Of a DNA stretch of 64,000 bases, positions 19,007 to 25,833 are shown piece after piece (within the stretch, counting starts at the first letter, position 1; each line of letters opens with the position of its first letter). Origin of the DNA: Desulfoscipio gibsoniae DSM 7213 (GTDB lineage: Bacteria > Bacillota > Desulfotomaculia > Desulfotomaculales > Desulfallaceae); the NCBI RefSeq assembly GCF_000233715.2, contig NC_021184.1, positions 1,822,001 through 1,886,000 on the forward strand, in the 5' to 3' direction. Below the pieces are notes generated by a model. That model did no database searches. It saw only the letters and a list, made by a program, of their open reading frames with translations, and was not told the DNA's origin. The translations under genes were made by a program, and so were the position numbers.

Positions 19007-19735
19007 GTGCTATTTGGGGATGAAGTGGAAGTTTGTTTGCAAAGAATTAGGGAAGGTGACGAATTATCCAGGGAAAAATTAATTACGGATGCCCAACCCT
19101 TTATCGCCGGGGTGGTAGGTCGCTTGTGCGGCCGCAGTTTGAGCTGGGACCGGGACGATGAACTCAGTATAGGCCTGATAGCCTTTAATGAGGCAATTGA
19201 ACGTTTTAAGGGAAAAATGGGGGTACCTTTTACCGCCTTTGCACGCATAGTGATCAGGAGTCGGGTGACTGACTATTTGCGCAAAGAAGCAAAATGGAAC
19301 CGGGTGGATTTGCATATGTCGGGAATTCCACCGGAAGGTAACATTAGCCAGGCGGAAAACAATGCTTCCTGGGATCAATACATAGAAGAAATTGCTAAAC
19401 GCGAAAGAGTAGAAGAAATCAATAATTACAACGAAAAAATAAGCAAACTGGGTATTACATTTCGAGATCTTGTCAAGTCGTCACCCAAGCACCAGGATAC
19501 CCGGCAAACATTAATTAGAGCTGCCTGTTATATTGTGGAGCATAGTTCATTATATGATGCATTGCTGGCCAGCAATAGGTTACCCATGCGAGAATTGGAA
19601 ATGGGGACGGGCATAAGTCGCAAGGTTCTGGAGCGGGGACGCAAATACATTATAGGTATAGCCACCTTATTATATTATCGTGAAGAGTTCATTTATTTGA
19701 ATTCATATGTTAGGTTACCGCAGGGAGAGTGTTGA
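19007..19735 (+). CDS. sigI: RNA polymerase sigma-I factor
   Basis: SigI is a sigma-70-family factor first found for heat response in Bacillus and multiplied in cellulolytic Clostridia, where each copy is held by an RsgI anti-sigma factor. The 242-aa protein has the SigI-type region 2 (DDELSIGLIAFNEAIERFKGKMGVPFTAFA, about residues 46-75, split by a helix turn) and the SigI C-terminal domain with LGITFRDLVKSSPKH near 150. GTG 19007 follows GAGGGAG. The rsgI start codon abuts the sigI stop, as in known sigI-rsgI operons. Confidence 0.92.
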   Translation: MLFGDEVEVCLQRIREGDELSREKLITDAQPFIAGVVGRLCGRSLSWDRDDELSIGLIAFNEAIERFKGKMGVPFTAFARIVIRSRVTDYLRKEAKWNRVDLHMSGIPPEGNISQAENNASWDQYIEEIAKRERVEEINNYNEKISKLGITFRDLVKSSPKHQDTRQTLIRAACYIVEHSSLYDALLASNRLPMRELEMGTGISRKVLERGRKYIIGIATLLYYREEFIYLNSYVRLPQGEC

Positions 19736-20995
19736 ATGATGGGGCTGAACCGGGGATTGGTTTTGGAAGTTAAAAAAAGAAGTTGCGTTGTGATTACCGG
19801 TGACGGTCAATTTCTGGAGGTCCCCAGACCTTGCGATGGTGCGGCGGTGGGACAGGAGATAGTATATACCCGGCCGACCTTGTACCGGTTTAAAGCCACT
19901 TATTTGGCAGTGGCTTCAATAATGGTGGCTGTCTTAGCCTGGTGGGTTTTTAATGCCATGCTCCCCCGGGCAGTGGCTTACGTTGCCCTTGATATCAACC
20001 CCAGCATGGAACTGGGGATTAATGAAGCAAAGGAGATAGTTACTGCAAGGGGCATTAATGATGCTGGTCAAGAACTACTACAAAAGGTAGCGGTAGTGCA
20101 TGATCCACTGGCTGAAGGTGTACAGAAAATCATTGCTGGTTGTATTGAATATCAATATATAATACCAGGGCAAGAAAATCTTGTACTGGTCACAGTTACT
20201 GATACCCAGGGAAATGAATCAAATCGGGATATAAAAGAAATTGAAAGTCAGGGCATAAAAGAAAGTAAAGCTAGTAAAGAGATTGAAGATGTCCATGATT
20301 GTATATATACTTCTATAAAAAATGTTATAAATGAATCCGGGCTGGATGTAGAATTGATTGTAGCCGATACTGATATGGATACTATGAACAAGGCCCGCGA
20401 TAACGGTGTTACCCCTGGTCGATATCTATTGCAGAAGGAAGCGCAGAAAAACGGGGTGCAAATAACCGACCAGGAATTAAGGGAAGAACGCATTCGTAAA
20501 CTGGAAATTAAGAAAAACTTTCGGGCTGGTGATTTGATACAAGAACAAATCACAACTAGTTTATCAGATGAACCTGATAAACCTGATAAACCAGATGAAC
20601 CTGATAAACCTGATAAACCTGATAAACCTGATAAACCTGATAAACCTGATAAACCTGATAAACAGCGTAAAGCTGATGGGCCGGGAAACTATAGTAAGGA
20701 TGATATCACTAGTAATAATGACCGGTTGGATAAATTTGATGAAACTACAAAACCGGTATCATTATCACCGGGGGAGGAAAATGCGAACATAAACAATCAA
20801 GCGGAACATAATGCAAATAATAGAAATAACGATGCCCGGGGAAAGCAGTCTGTTCCGCGGGATAATGGCGATTTTTTGGAAAGTAGCGGGTCGAATTCAA
20901 GGGACAAACAATTAGATAACAAAGATAATGTTAAACAAAATAAACCCAGCCGCAATGAAAGGAAGGAAACTACTGATATGGCTCCCCCGCAATAG
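19736..20995 (+). CDS. RsgI-type anti-sigma factor with proline-lysine-aspartate repeat domain
   Basis: The 419-residue protein has an N-terminal cytoplasmic RsgI domain (residues 3-50, GLVLEVKKRSCVVIT), one transmembrane helix (54-77) and an exterior domain starting YVALDINPSMELGIN (81-95), the conserved RsgI extracellular motif. Residues about 280-311 are a tandem Asp-Lys-Pro repeat, then comes a polar Asn/Asp/Lys-rich tail to the end. In Clostridia the external domain senses polysaccharide through a binding module or mediates site-2 cleavage; here there is no carbohydrate-binding module, and the repeat is probably a wall-spanning spacer. It holds SigI at the membrane and is cotranscribed with it. 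Confidence 0.88.
   Translation: MMGLNRGLVLEVKKRSCVVITGDGQFLEVPRPCDGAAVGQEIVYTRPTLYRFKATYLAVASIMVAVLAWWVFNAMLPRAVAYVALDINPSMELGINEAKEIVTARGINDAGQELLQKVAVVHDPLAEGVQKIIAGCIEYQYIIPGQENLVLVTVTDTQGNESNRDIKEIESQGIKESKASKEIEDVHDCIYTSIKNVINESGLDVELIVADTDMDTMNKARDNGVTPGRYLLQKEAQKNGVQITDQELREERIRKLEIKKNFRAGDLIQEQITTSLSDEPDKPDKPDEPDKPDKPDKPDKPDKPDKPDKQRKADGPGNYSKDDITSNNDRLDKFDETTKPVSLSPGEENANINNQAEHNANNRNNDARGKQSVPRDNGDFLESSGSNSRDKQLDNKDNVKQNKPSRNERKETTDMAPPQ
20571..20663 (+). repeat. Tandem 9-bp repeats encoding Asp-Lys-Pro in rsgI
   Basis: Ten or so near-identical 9-bp units (CCTGATAAA, some CCAGATGAA or CCTGATGAA) encode DKP/DEP. The near-perfect nucleotide identity suggests recent slippage and a length-variable wall spacer. 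Confidence 0.92.
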
Positions 20996-21010
20996 CGGGG
21001 GATTATTCTT
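20983..21010 (+). terminator. Rho-independent terminator of sigI-rsgI
   Basis: A GC-rich 8-bp stem TCCCCCGC/GCGGGGGA with a four-base loop carrying the rsgI stop codon is followed by TTATTCTT. Confidence 0.75.
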
Positions 21011-21047
21011 AAGTTGCTTACAGAAATTGCATCCGGAGTGTATTAGG

Positions 21048-21076
21048 TTGATTTTTTAAGCATAATTAAGTATAAT
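21048..21076 (+). promoter_or_regulatory. Strong vegetative promoter upstream of the DUF4198-selenoglutaredoxin genes
   Basis: TTGATT (21048-21053) and TATAAT (21071-21076) are separated by exactly 17 bp. Predicted +1 is near 21083, 80 bp before the internal terminator hairpin. Confidence 0.7.
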
Positions 21077-21082
21077 TTTCCA

Positions 21083-21211
21083 AGGTGCACGAGAGACTCG
21101 GAGCAATTGCTGTTTAGGGCTACAGTAGCTTATACATGCATATACTATGAATATCTACGTAAGCCATGAAGGCATCCGGTCAATGATATGACAGGTGTTC
21201 ATGGTTTTTTT
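21083..21211 (+). ncRNA. Candidate short terminated leader transcript (small RNA or attenuator)
   Basis: Between the predicted start site at 21083 and a terminator ending at 21211 lies about 130 nt with local stems (CTGT/ACAG around 21109-21125 and GCTTA/TAAGC around 21127-21163) and no ORF. It may be the terminated form of the leader of the downstream genes, or a free-standing small RNA. It does not match a class I know. Confidence 0.35.
21164..21211 (+). terminator. Intrinsic terminator within the leader of the DUF4198 gene
   Basis: CCATGAA pairs with TTCATGG, an inner stem continues with a small bulge (CATC/GGTG, GTCA/TGAC), and seven T residues follow directly. A competing pairing TCCGGT/ACCGGA overlaps the stem, consistent with conditional termination. 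Confidence 0.75.
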
Positions 21212-21396
21212 GTAACCGGACGTAAGCGCTAATATCAGCTATGTTGTTTATTGATTAGCAGGGTTGTGTGTTATAACTGTGGATGGGAAGGAAAAGATAT
21301 CTTATATATTATACTAATAAGCAACTTTGTTTAACTATTGTCCATAGCTCGTTTAAGTAAAACGGGCAAGAGAATATAAGGAAGGTGACTTGGAAA

Positions 21397-22026
21397 ATGA
21401 CAGAACAAGCTAAAGTCAGGCACGCCATTTGGCTGGAGCCCACCCACCTGCATTTTCACCATGGTGATAACATTGAAGTTAAAGTATTGTGGGGTCTGGC
21501 AATGCATAGTGAAGGTGGCGTGAATCCCGATTTATTGAAAGGATATGTAATAGATCCCAACGGCGTTGAACTGCCGGCGCAAATTACCCCTGCCCCGGAT
21601 GGTTTACATTATGTGCTTGCTTTTAGCTGTGGACACGAGGGTATGTACACTGTACAGGTGGAAAGTGACGCTGCTTCCGGGCAGTGGGCACGGGTACTTG
21701 TGCCCGTTGGACACCATGTGCACGGCCATGGTAAGGCCCTTAACCGGGGTATGGAAATTGTGCCGGGCACTTATGGAGAATTCCACCCTGGGGATGCCGT
21801 TGTCTTAACCGTACTAAATAACGGTATACCAATGGCCGGGGCTAGGGTACGGGCAACTTACCACCTTTATGAGGGAACCGGGTTTGCCCACAGTTTAACG
21901 GCTGACGATCAGGGCAGGGTGCAATTTGTTTTTGATGCCCGGGGGCATTGGTTGTTCCAGGTGGATAGTGTCATGGATAATCGTCAAATTACAGCCACGT
22001 TAGTTATACCCGGAGTCAGGGGGTAA
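21397..22026 (+). CDS. DUF4198-type histidine-rich protein
   Basis: With ATG 21397 (AAGGAAGG about ten bases upstream) the protein has 209 residues and no signal peptide, so it should be cytoplasmic. It begins with the DUF4198 pattern HAIWLEPTHLHFHHGDNIEVKVLWG and has a second beta-sandwich half, MEIVPGTYGEFHPGDAVVLTVLNNG (about 121-145). The joining loop is very rich in histidine (VGHHVHGHGK). DUF4198 proteins have been linked to nickel/cobalt uptake, but those are usually exported. Seven bases separate it from the selenoglutaredoxin gene, so they are cotranscribed. Its function is unknown; the histidines make metal binding plausible. Confidence 0.7.
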   Translation: MTEQAKVRHAIWLEPTHLHFHHGDNIEVKVLWGLAMHSEGGVNPDLLKGYVIDPNGVELPAQITPAPDGLHYVLAFSCGHEGMYTVQVESDAASGQWARVLVPVGHHVHGHGKALNRGMEIVPGTYGEFHPGDAVVLTVLNNGIPMAGARVRATYHLYEGTGFAHSLTADDQGRVQFVFDARGHWLFQVDSVMDNRQITATLVIPGVRG

Positions 22027-22033
22027 TTGATAA

Positions 22034-22258
22034 ATGAGCGATGTTGTGATTTACACCAAGACGGGTTGTCCTTATTGTCAAAAGGCAGTGGAGGATTACC
22101 GCGCGAAGGGCATTATTTTTAAAGAAGTTAATATCAGTGTAGATACCGCGGCGAAACAAATGGTCAAAGAAAAACTCGGTGCCCGTAAAGTGCCTGTGAT
22201 TGTGGAAGATGGCAAATTAACCAGCACGGGGTATAACGGTGGCGGGTGAGGAGTTTAA
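22034..22258 (+). CDS. Uxx-star glutaredoxin-like selenoprotein (in-frame UGA read as Sec)
   Basis: A thioredoxin-fold protein of 74 residues opens VVIYTKTGCPYCQKAVEDY, with the glutaredoxin CPYC at residues 12-15 and the cis-proline segment KVPVIV near 55. The first stop is a TGA at 22247-22249, but the frame goes on with GGA GTT TAA, so the protein would end Gly-Sec-Gly-Val-stop. That is exactly the tail that defines Uxx-star glutaredoxin-like (seleno)proteins, selenocysteine three residues from the end. A SECIS-like hairpin starts six bases after the TGA. A Cys-only reading would end at 22249 with an odd GGG tail. Selenocysteine decoding also needs selA, selB, selC and selD, which are outside this window. 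Confidence 0.85.
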
Positions 22259-22283
22259 GAGCACCGGCGTCTGCCGGTCTTAA
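22255..22283 (+). promoter_or_regulatory. Bacterial SECIS element of the Uxx-star selenoprotein gene
   Basis: A hairpin of outer stem TTAAG/CTTAA, a three-base 5' bulge (AGC) and inner stem ACCGGC/GCCGGT closes a four-base GTCT loop at 22269-22272. The loop lies 19 nt after the TGA, inside the 16-37 nt range known for bacterial SECIS elements, and the loop resembles the GGTCT of fdhF. It contains the TAA stop. Confidence 0.75.
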
Positions 22284-22285
22284 TG

Positions 22286-22315
22286 CCACGCCGTAGGGCG
22301 TGGTTTATTGTTTTG
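22286..22315 (+). terminator. Rho-independent terminator after the selenoprotein gene
   Basis: CCACGCC/GGCGTGG with a GTAG loop is followed by TTTATTGTTTT. It lies just beyond the SECIS hairpin and is distinct from it. Confidence 0.85.
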
Positions 22316-22360
22316 CCGTAGATTGGGTGATATACTTTTTAATTGGGAGGTATGAAAGGT

Positions 22361-23311
22361 TTGCTACCTGTATATCAAATGGTTATTCCAACTCCTTATC
22401 CCGTGGGGCCGGTGAATGCATATTTAATCAAAGGTGACCCCATTACACTGGTCGATGTCGGCCCTGATATGCCGCAGGCCTATAAAGTCTTAAGGGATAT
22501 GTTGTCATCATTGGACTGCCGGATTGAAGATATAAAAAGGATTGTAATTACCCACTCTCATCCCGACCACTGTGGCCTGGCGGCCCAAGTTGCTAAAGAG
22601 GCCAATGCAGTGGTGCTTATTCATTCTTTGGAAGAGAGTAAGTTAAGTGGTGAACCGAATTTTTTTAAAGAGCGAATTTCCTTTGTTTTGGAAACCGGCA
22701 TTCCGCCGGAGGTAATACAGGAGATAATGGCAGATAGGGACAAGTTGCCCCATCCTTCTGTTCAAGGTGTGCATACCAGGTTAATCAACGGGGGGGAAAG
22801 TATAGATTTTGACGGGGGCGAATTGCAGGTTATGCATCTTCCCGGGCACAGTCCCGGGCATCTTTGCTTGTATAACCCGGAGCAAAAGTTCCTTTTCTCG
22901 GGGGACTTTTTACTGCCTCATATTACCCCCAACCCGCTGATGGAGCCTGACCATGATAAACCTGGCTGTCGCTTGCCGGCTCTCAAACAATACCTGTCCG
23001 GGCTGGATACGCTGGAGAAGATGGATATTGCCATGGTGTTTCCCGGCCACGGAGGCACTTTTAACGATTTTAACAGTGTAATCAACGTGGGGCGCAGGCA
23101 CCACAATGCCCAGTTTGAACGAATTAAAGATAAACTGCGGGCGGGAGAACTTAATGCCTTTCAATTAAGCAGGACCATATATCCCGGCCTGCGAGGCTGG
23201 CAGGTTTTCTTGGGTTTGTCAGAAATACAGGCCCACCTGGATTTGCTGGTGGAAAAGGGGCAAATCAACTGCTCCCAAAGTCAAGGTGTTAATTACTACA
23301 GTATTTCATAG
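22361..23311 (+). CDS. MBL-fold metallo-hydrolase
   Basis: The 316-residue protein has the metallo-beta-lactamase metal site HSHPDH (residues 65-70), a second metal histidine in HLPGHSPGH (near 153-161) and an aspartate in FSGDFLLP near 178, with PGHGG near 224. The C-terminal third (RIKDKLRAGELNAFQLSRTIYPGLRGWQVFLGLSEIQAHLDLL) is a helical winged region found in glyoxalase II-like and LACTB2-like members. The natural substrate is unknown; a hydrolase of thioesters or RNA is possible. The best ribosome-binding site GGGAGG (22345-22350) supports TTG 22361; ATG 22352 is too close to it. Confidence 0.82.
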   Translation: MLPVYQMVIPTPYPVGPVNAYLIKGDPITLVDVGPDMPQAYKVLRDMLSSLDCRIEDIKRIVITHSHPDHCGLAAQVAKEANAVVLIHSLEESKLSGEPNFFKERISFVLETGIPPEVIQEIMADRDKLPHPSVQGVHTRLINGGESIDFDGGELQVMHLPGHSPGHLCLYNPEQKFLFSGDFLLPHITPNPLMEPDHDKPGCRLPALKQYLSGLDTLEKMDIAMVFPGHGGTFNDFNSVINVGRRHHNAQFERIKDKLRAGELNAFQLSRTIYPGLRGWQVFLGLSEIQAHLDLLVEKGQINCSQSQGVNYYSIS

Positions 23312-23352
23312 CAGGCATAAATATAATATTTTAACTAACACGAGGTAACGGC

Positions 23353-24771
23353 ATGTATCTGCGATTAATTGTAGCCTTGGTGGCGGCTAAAATGGCTATG
23401 TACTTGAGCAGGTTGACGGGCCGGGGACGGGGCTCGTCCCTTCCTGGTATGCTGGCGCTGCGCATTTACCCTGAATTATTAAAGCATTACCAGGGCCAGC
23501 CCCGCAAGGGTGTAATTATGACTACCGGCACCAACGGAAAAACTACCACGAGCAATATGCTGGCCGATATTCTGGAAAAAACCGGCTCCCGGGTGGTGAC
23601 CAACCGGGAGGGAGCCAATTTAATTACGGGGGTGGCAACGGCATTTATTAAATCCAGTACACTATCATCTAAGTTAAACAGTGATTATGTAGTGCTGGAA
23701 GTGGACGAGGCCGCTTTTCCCGTGGTGACACAGTGGATAAAGCCTGACCGGGTGATAGTAACTAATTTTTTCAGGGATCAGTTGGATCGTTATGGTGAGC
23801 TGGATACCACCGTTGGCAAAGTGTTGGATGCTTTAAAAAAACTCCCGCGGGATGTTGAATTAATTTTAAATGCGGATGATCCCCTGGTAGCTCGCTTAGC
23901 CAGGGAAACAGGTTGGACTACCATATATTACGGGGTGCGCCCGGACGCATCAATATCCAGTACGGCGGCCTACAGCCGGGAGGCTAAGTTCTGCCCTTTT
24001 TGCGGCGGAACGCTTGTTTACAACGTTTACCTTTATAGCCAGCTGGGCGATTTTAAATGTCCCCAATGCGGGTTTGCCCGTCCGCAGCCCAATATAGAAG
24101 CGATAGATGTTATAAGCGATGCAACGGGCACCAGAGCGACTACACGTGTCAGCAGTGACTCATACAGGGGTATATGGCCACTGTTCATACCGGTTCAGGG
24201 TATTTATAATATTTACAATGGACTGGCTGCCTTTGCCACGGCTTTATCGCTGGGGGTGGTGCCGGAAAAGGCTGTCCTTAGCTTAACATCTTTTACCCCG
24301 GCTACAGGGCGTATGGAATTATTTCGTTATGGCAATAAACGGGTTACTTTAACCCTGGTAAAGAACCCCACCGGTTTTAACCAGGCACTGACAGGGCTGT
24401 TGGCACAAAATGAGAGGCAGGATGTCATGATTGCCATAAACGATAACGATGCGGATGGCCGTGATATTTCATGGCTCTGGGATGTGGATTTTGAAGTGCT
24501 GGCACGGAACCCGGAGAGGTTTTCCCGCTTTATCTGTTCCGGACAGCGGGCCGAGGATATGGCCTTGCGATTGAAATACGCCGGGGTATCACCTTCGCTG
24601 CTGATAACGGAAAAAGATTACCTGCGGGCTGTAGAGATGGCATTGTGTGGGGAAGGTGCGGCGGTGGGTATGCTGGCTACTTATACGGCCTTGTGGCCGG
24701 TGGAAAAAATTCTGGGTCAAAAGGCCGAGAGGGTGAGTTTTAGTGCTGACCGTGTGCCATCTGTATCCTGA
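23353..24771 (+). CDS. murT: Lipid II isoglutaminyl synthase subunit MurT
   Basis: MurT with GatD amidates the alpha-carboxylate of D-glutamate in lipid II using glutamine-derived ammonia. The 472-residue protein has a short hydrophobic N-terminus, a Mur-ligase ATP site TGTNGKTTT at residues 58-66 and a four-cysteine zinc ribbon CPFCGG...CPQCG around 216-240, the hallmark that separates MurT from MurE-like ligases. The DUF1727 C-terminal domain follows. It overlaps the gatD start by 29 bp, typical of a coupled pair. Confidence 0.94.
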   Translation: MYLRLIVALVAAKMAMYLSRLTGRGRGSSLPGMLALRIYPELLKHYQGQPRKGVIMTTGTNGKTTTSNMLADILEKTGSRVVTNREGANLITGVATAFIKSSTLSSKLNSDYVVLEVDEAAFPVVTQWIKPDRVIVTNFFRDQLDRYGELDTTVGKVLDALKKLPRDVELILNADDPLVARLARETGWTTIYYGVRPDASISSTAAYSREAKFCPFCGGTLVYNVYLYSQLGDFKCPQCGFARPQPNIEAIDVISDATGTRATTRVSSDSYRGIWPLFIPVQGIYNIYNGLAAFATALSLGVVPEKAVLSLTSFTPATGRMELFRYGNKRVTLTLVKNPTGFNQALTGLLAQNERQDVMIAINDNDADGRDISWLWDVDFEVLARNPERFSRFICSGQRAEDMALRLKYAGVSPSLLITEKDYLRAVEMALCGEGAAVGMLATYTALWPVEKILGQKAERVSFSADRVPSVS

Positions 24772-25465
24772 TTTATTAAACTTGTACGGCGATCGCGGTA
24801 ATGTAATGGCCTTTGTCAAACGCTGCAGCTGGCGGGGTTTGCCCGTGCAGGTTAAGGAGGTCAATCTCGGTGACCAGGTGGAATTTGATGAGTATGACTT
24901 TATATTTATCGGCGGCGGCTCCGACCGGGAACAGGCATTGATGGCCGCGGATCTAAAAGCCCGTGTTGATGCTTTTTGCACTGCGGTGGATAACGGTCTG
25001 GTGGTGCTGGCCATTTGTGGCGGCTACCAGTTGTTAGGACGTTATTACCGTACCCCCGAAGGACGGGAGATTACCGGACTAGGCTTGCTGGACATATATA
25101 CCGAAGCGGGGGATAAACGACTAATCGGTAATGTGGTTTTAGAAACAGAGCTGGCCGGTAGAAAAATAAAATTGGTGGGTTTCGAAAACCATGGAGGTAA
25201 AACCTATATAAACGGCCTTGAGCCGCTGGGTAGTGTTTTATATGGTCATGGCAATAATGGTCAGGATGGATTGGAGGGTGCTCGCTATAAAAACGTTTTT
25301 TGCTCCTATTTGCACGGCCCCATTTTACCTAAAAACCCTGTACTGACAGATCATTTAATCGCTCTGGCTCTGGCAAAGAAAGGCTATTCATCCCAACTAA
25401 CTGCGCTTGATGATGGTATAGAGAATATGGCTAACCAAGCGATGGTAAAAAGGCTGTTAGGCTAA
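24743..25465 (+). CDS. gatD: Lipid II isoglutaminyl synthase glutaminase subunit GatD
   Basis: GatD is the class I glutamine amidotransferase that feeds ammonia to MurT. The 240-residue product has nucleophile Cys92 in the elbow AICGGYQLLG and the catalytic histidine in YLHGPILPKNP near 188. LNLYGDRGN (13-21) marks the CobB/CobQ-like glutaminase branch. The start codon GTG 24743 lies within murT, so translation is likely coupled. Two intrinsic terminators follow. Confidence 0.94.
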   Translation: MLTVCHLYPDLLNLYGDRGNVMAFVKRCSWRGLPVQVKEVNLGDQVEFDEYDFIFIGGGSDREQALMAADLKARVDAFCTAVDNGLVVLAICGGYQLLGRYYRTPEGREITGLGLLDIYTEAGDKRLIGNVVLETELAGRKIKLVGFENHGGKTYINGLEPLGSVLYGHGNNGQDGLEGARYKNVFCSYLHGPILPKNPVLTDHLIALALAKKGYSSQLTALDDGIENMANQAMVKRLLG

Positions 25466-25498
25466 ACAAATAAATAGTTGCCGGAGTGGATTAATCGT

Positions 25499-25538
25499 AT
25501 CCCGGTTTGGTTTTTTTTCTAAAACTACCACACCGGGA
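25499..25538 (+). terminator. First of two hairpins after gatD
   Basis: TCCCGGTTTGGT pairs with ACCACACCGGGA with one mismatch across a T-rich 16-base loop. The tail CTTTTATG is weak. Confidence 0.5.
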
Positions 25539-25547
25539 CTTTTATGG

Positions 25548-25585
25548 GGACAGGCGGTTTTTTTAAAGCCGCTTGTCCTTTTTTT
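25548..25585 (+). terminator. Rho-independent terminator after gatD
   Basis: GGACAGGCGG pairs with CCGCTTGTCC (one G-T pair) and seven T residues follow at 25579-25585. Confidence 0.9.
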
Positions 25586-25833
25586 GTGTATGCTCGCTGA
25601 CGATGACTCATGGTAAAAATTTTTTATAACCCTTGAACAGCACTAAATACATACAGTAAGCTGTCGATTTCAAACAAAAATAGTCTATTATGACAAATCA
25701 GTCGAATACTCATTTTAACATTACTGCATATAAATATAGTACTTGTTTATTGTTGTGGAGAAGTTGGTTGCTTAACCATAAGATAGTTAAAAACCCAATA
25801 ATAAATACTAACAGTAGAGGGAGTGTGAAATAA

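Larger units (their letters stand above)
20996..21396 (+). other. Long gene-free stretch holding promoter, terminator hairpin and leader
   Basis: The 401-bp stretch has no credible ORF. It contains the end of the sigI-rsgI terminator, a strong promoter at 21048-21076, an intrinsic terminator at 21164-21211 and about 185 bp of AT-rich sequence before the DUF4198 gene. TCCGGT at 21175-21180 can pair with ACCGGA at 21215-21220 and would break the terminator stem. I recognise no known riboswitch class here. Confidence 0.6.
25466..25833 (+). other. Intergenic stretch with double terminator and upstream region of prkA
   Basis: Up to 25585 the 368-bp stretch holds two hairpins that end the murT-gatD transcript. 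The remaining 248 bp are AT-rich and hold no ORF. Since prkA homologues are switched on by sporulation sigma factors, the CATACAGTA at 25650-25658 is worth noting as a possible -10 element, but I see no well-spaced -35. Confidence 0.4.

Noticed and set aside
20571-20663. Tandem repeats possibly a CRISPR array
   Set aside because: The 9-bp units have no spacers and keep the reading frame of rsgI; they encode Asp-Lys-Pro.
21385-21396. GTG 21385 as start of the DUF4198 gene
   Set aside because: It lies inside the AAGGAAGG ribosome-binding region; ATG 21397 has normal spacing.
25626-25658. SigE- or SigK-type sporulation promoter ahead of prkA
   Set aside because: CATACAGTA fits a -10 element, but the nearest ATA or AC -35 candidates are 19-21 bp away rather than the usual 16-18. 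Left as a possibility only.
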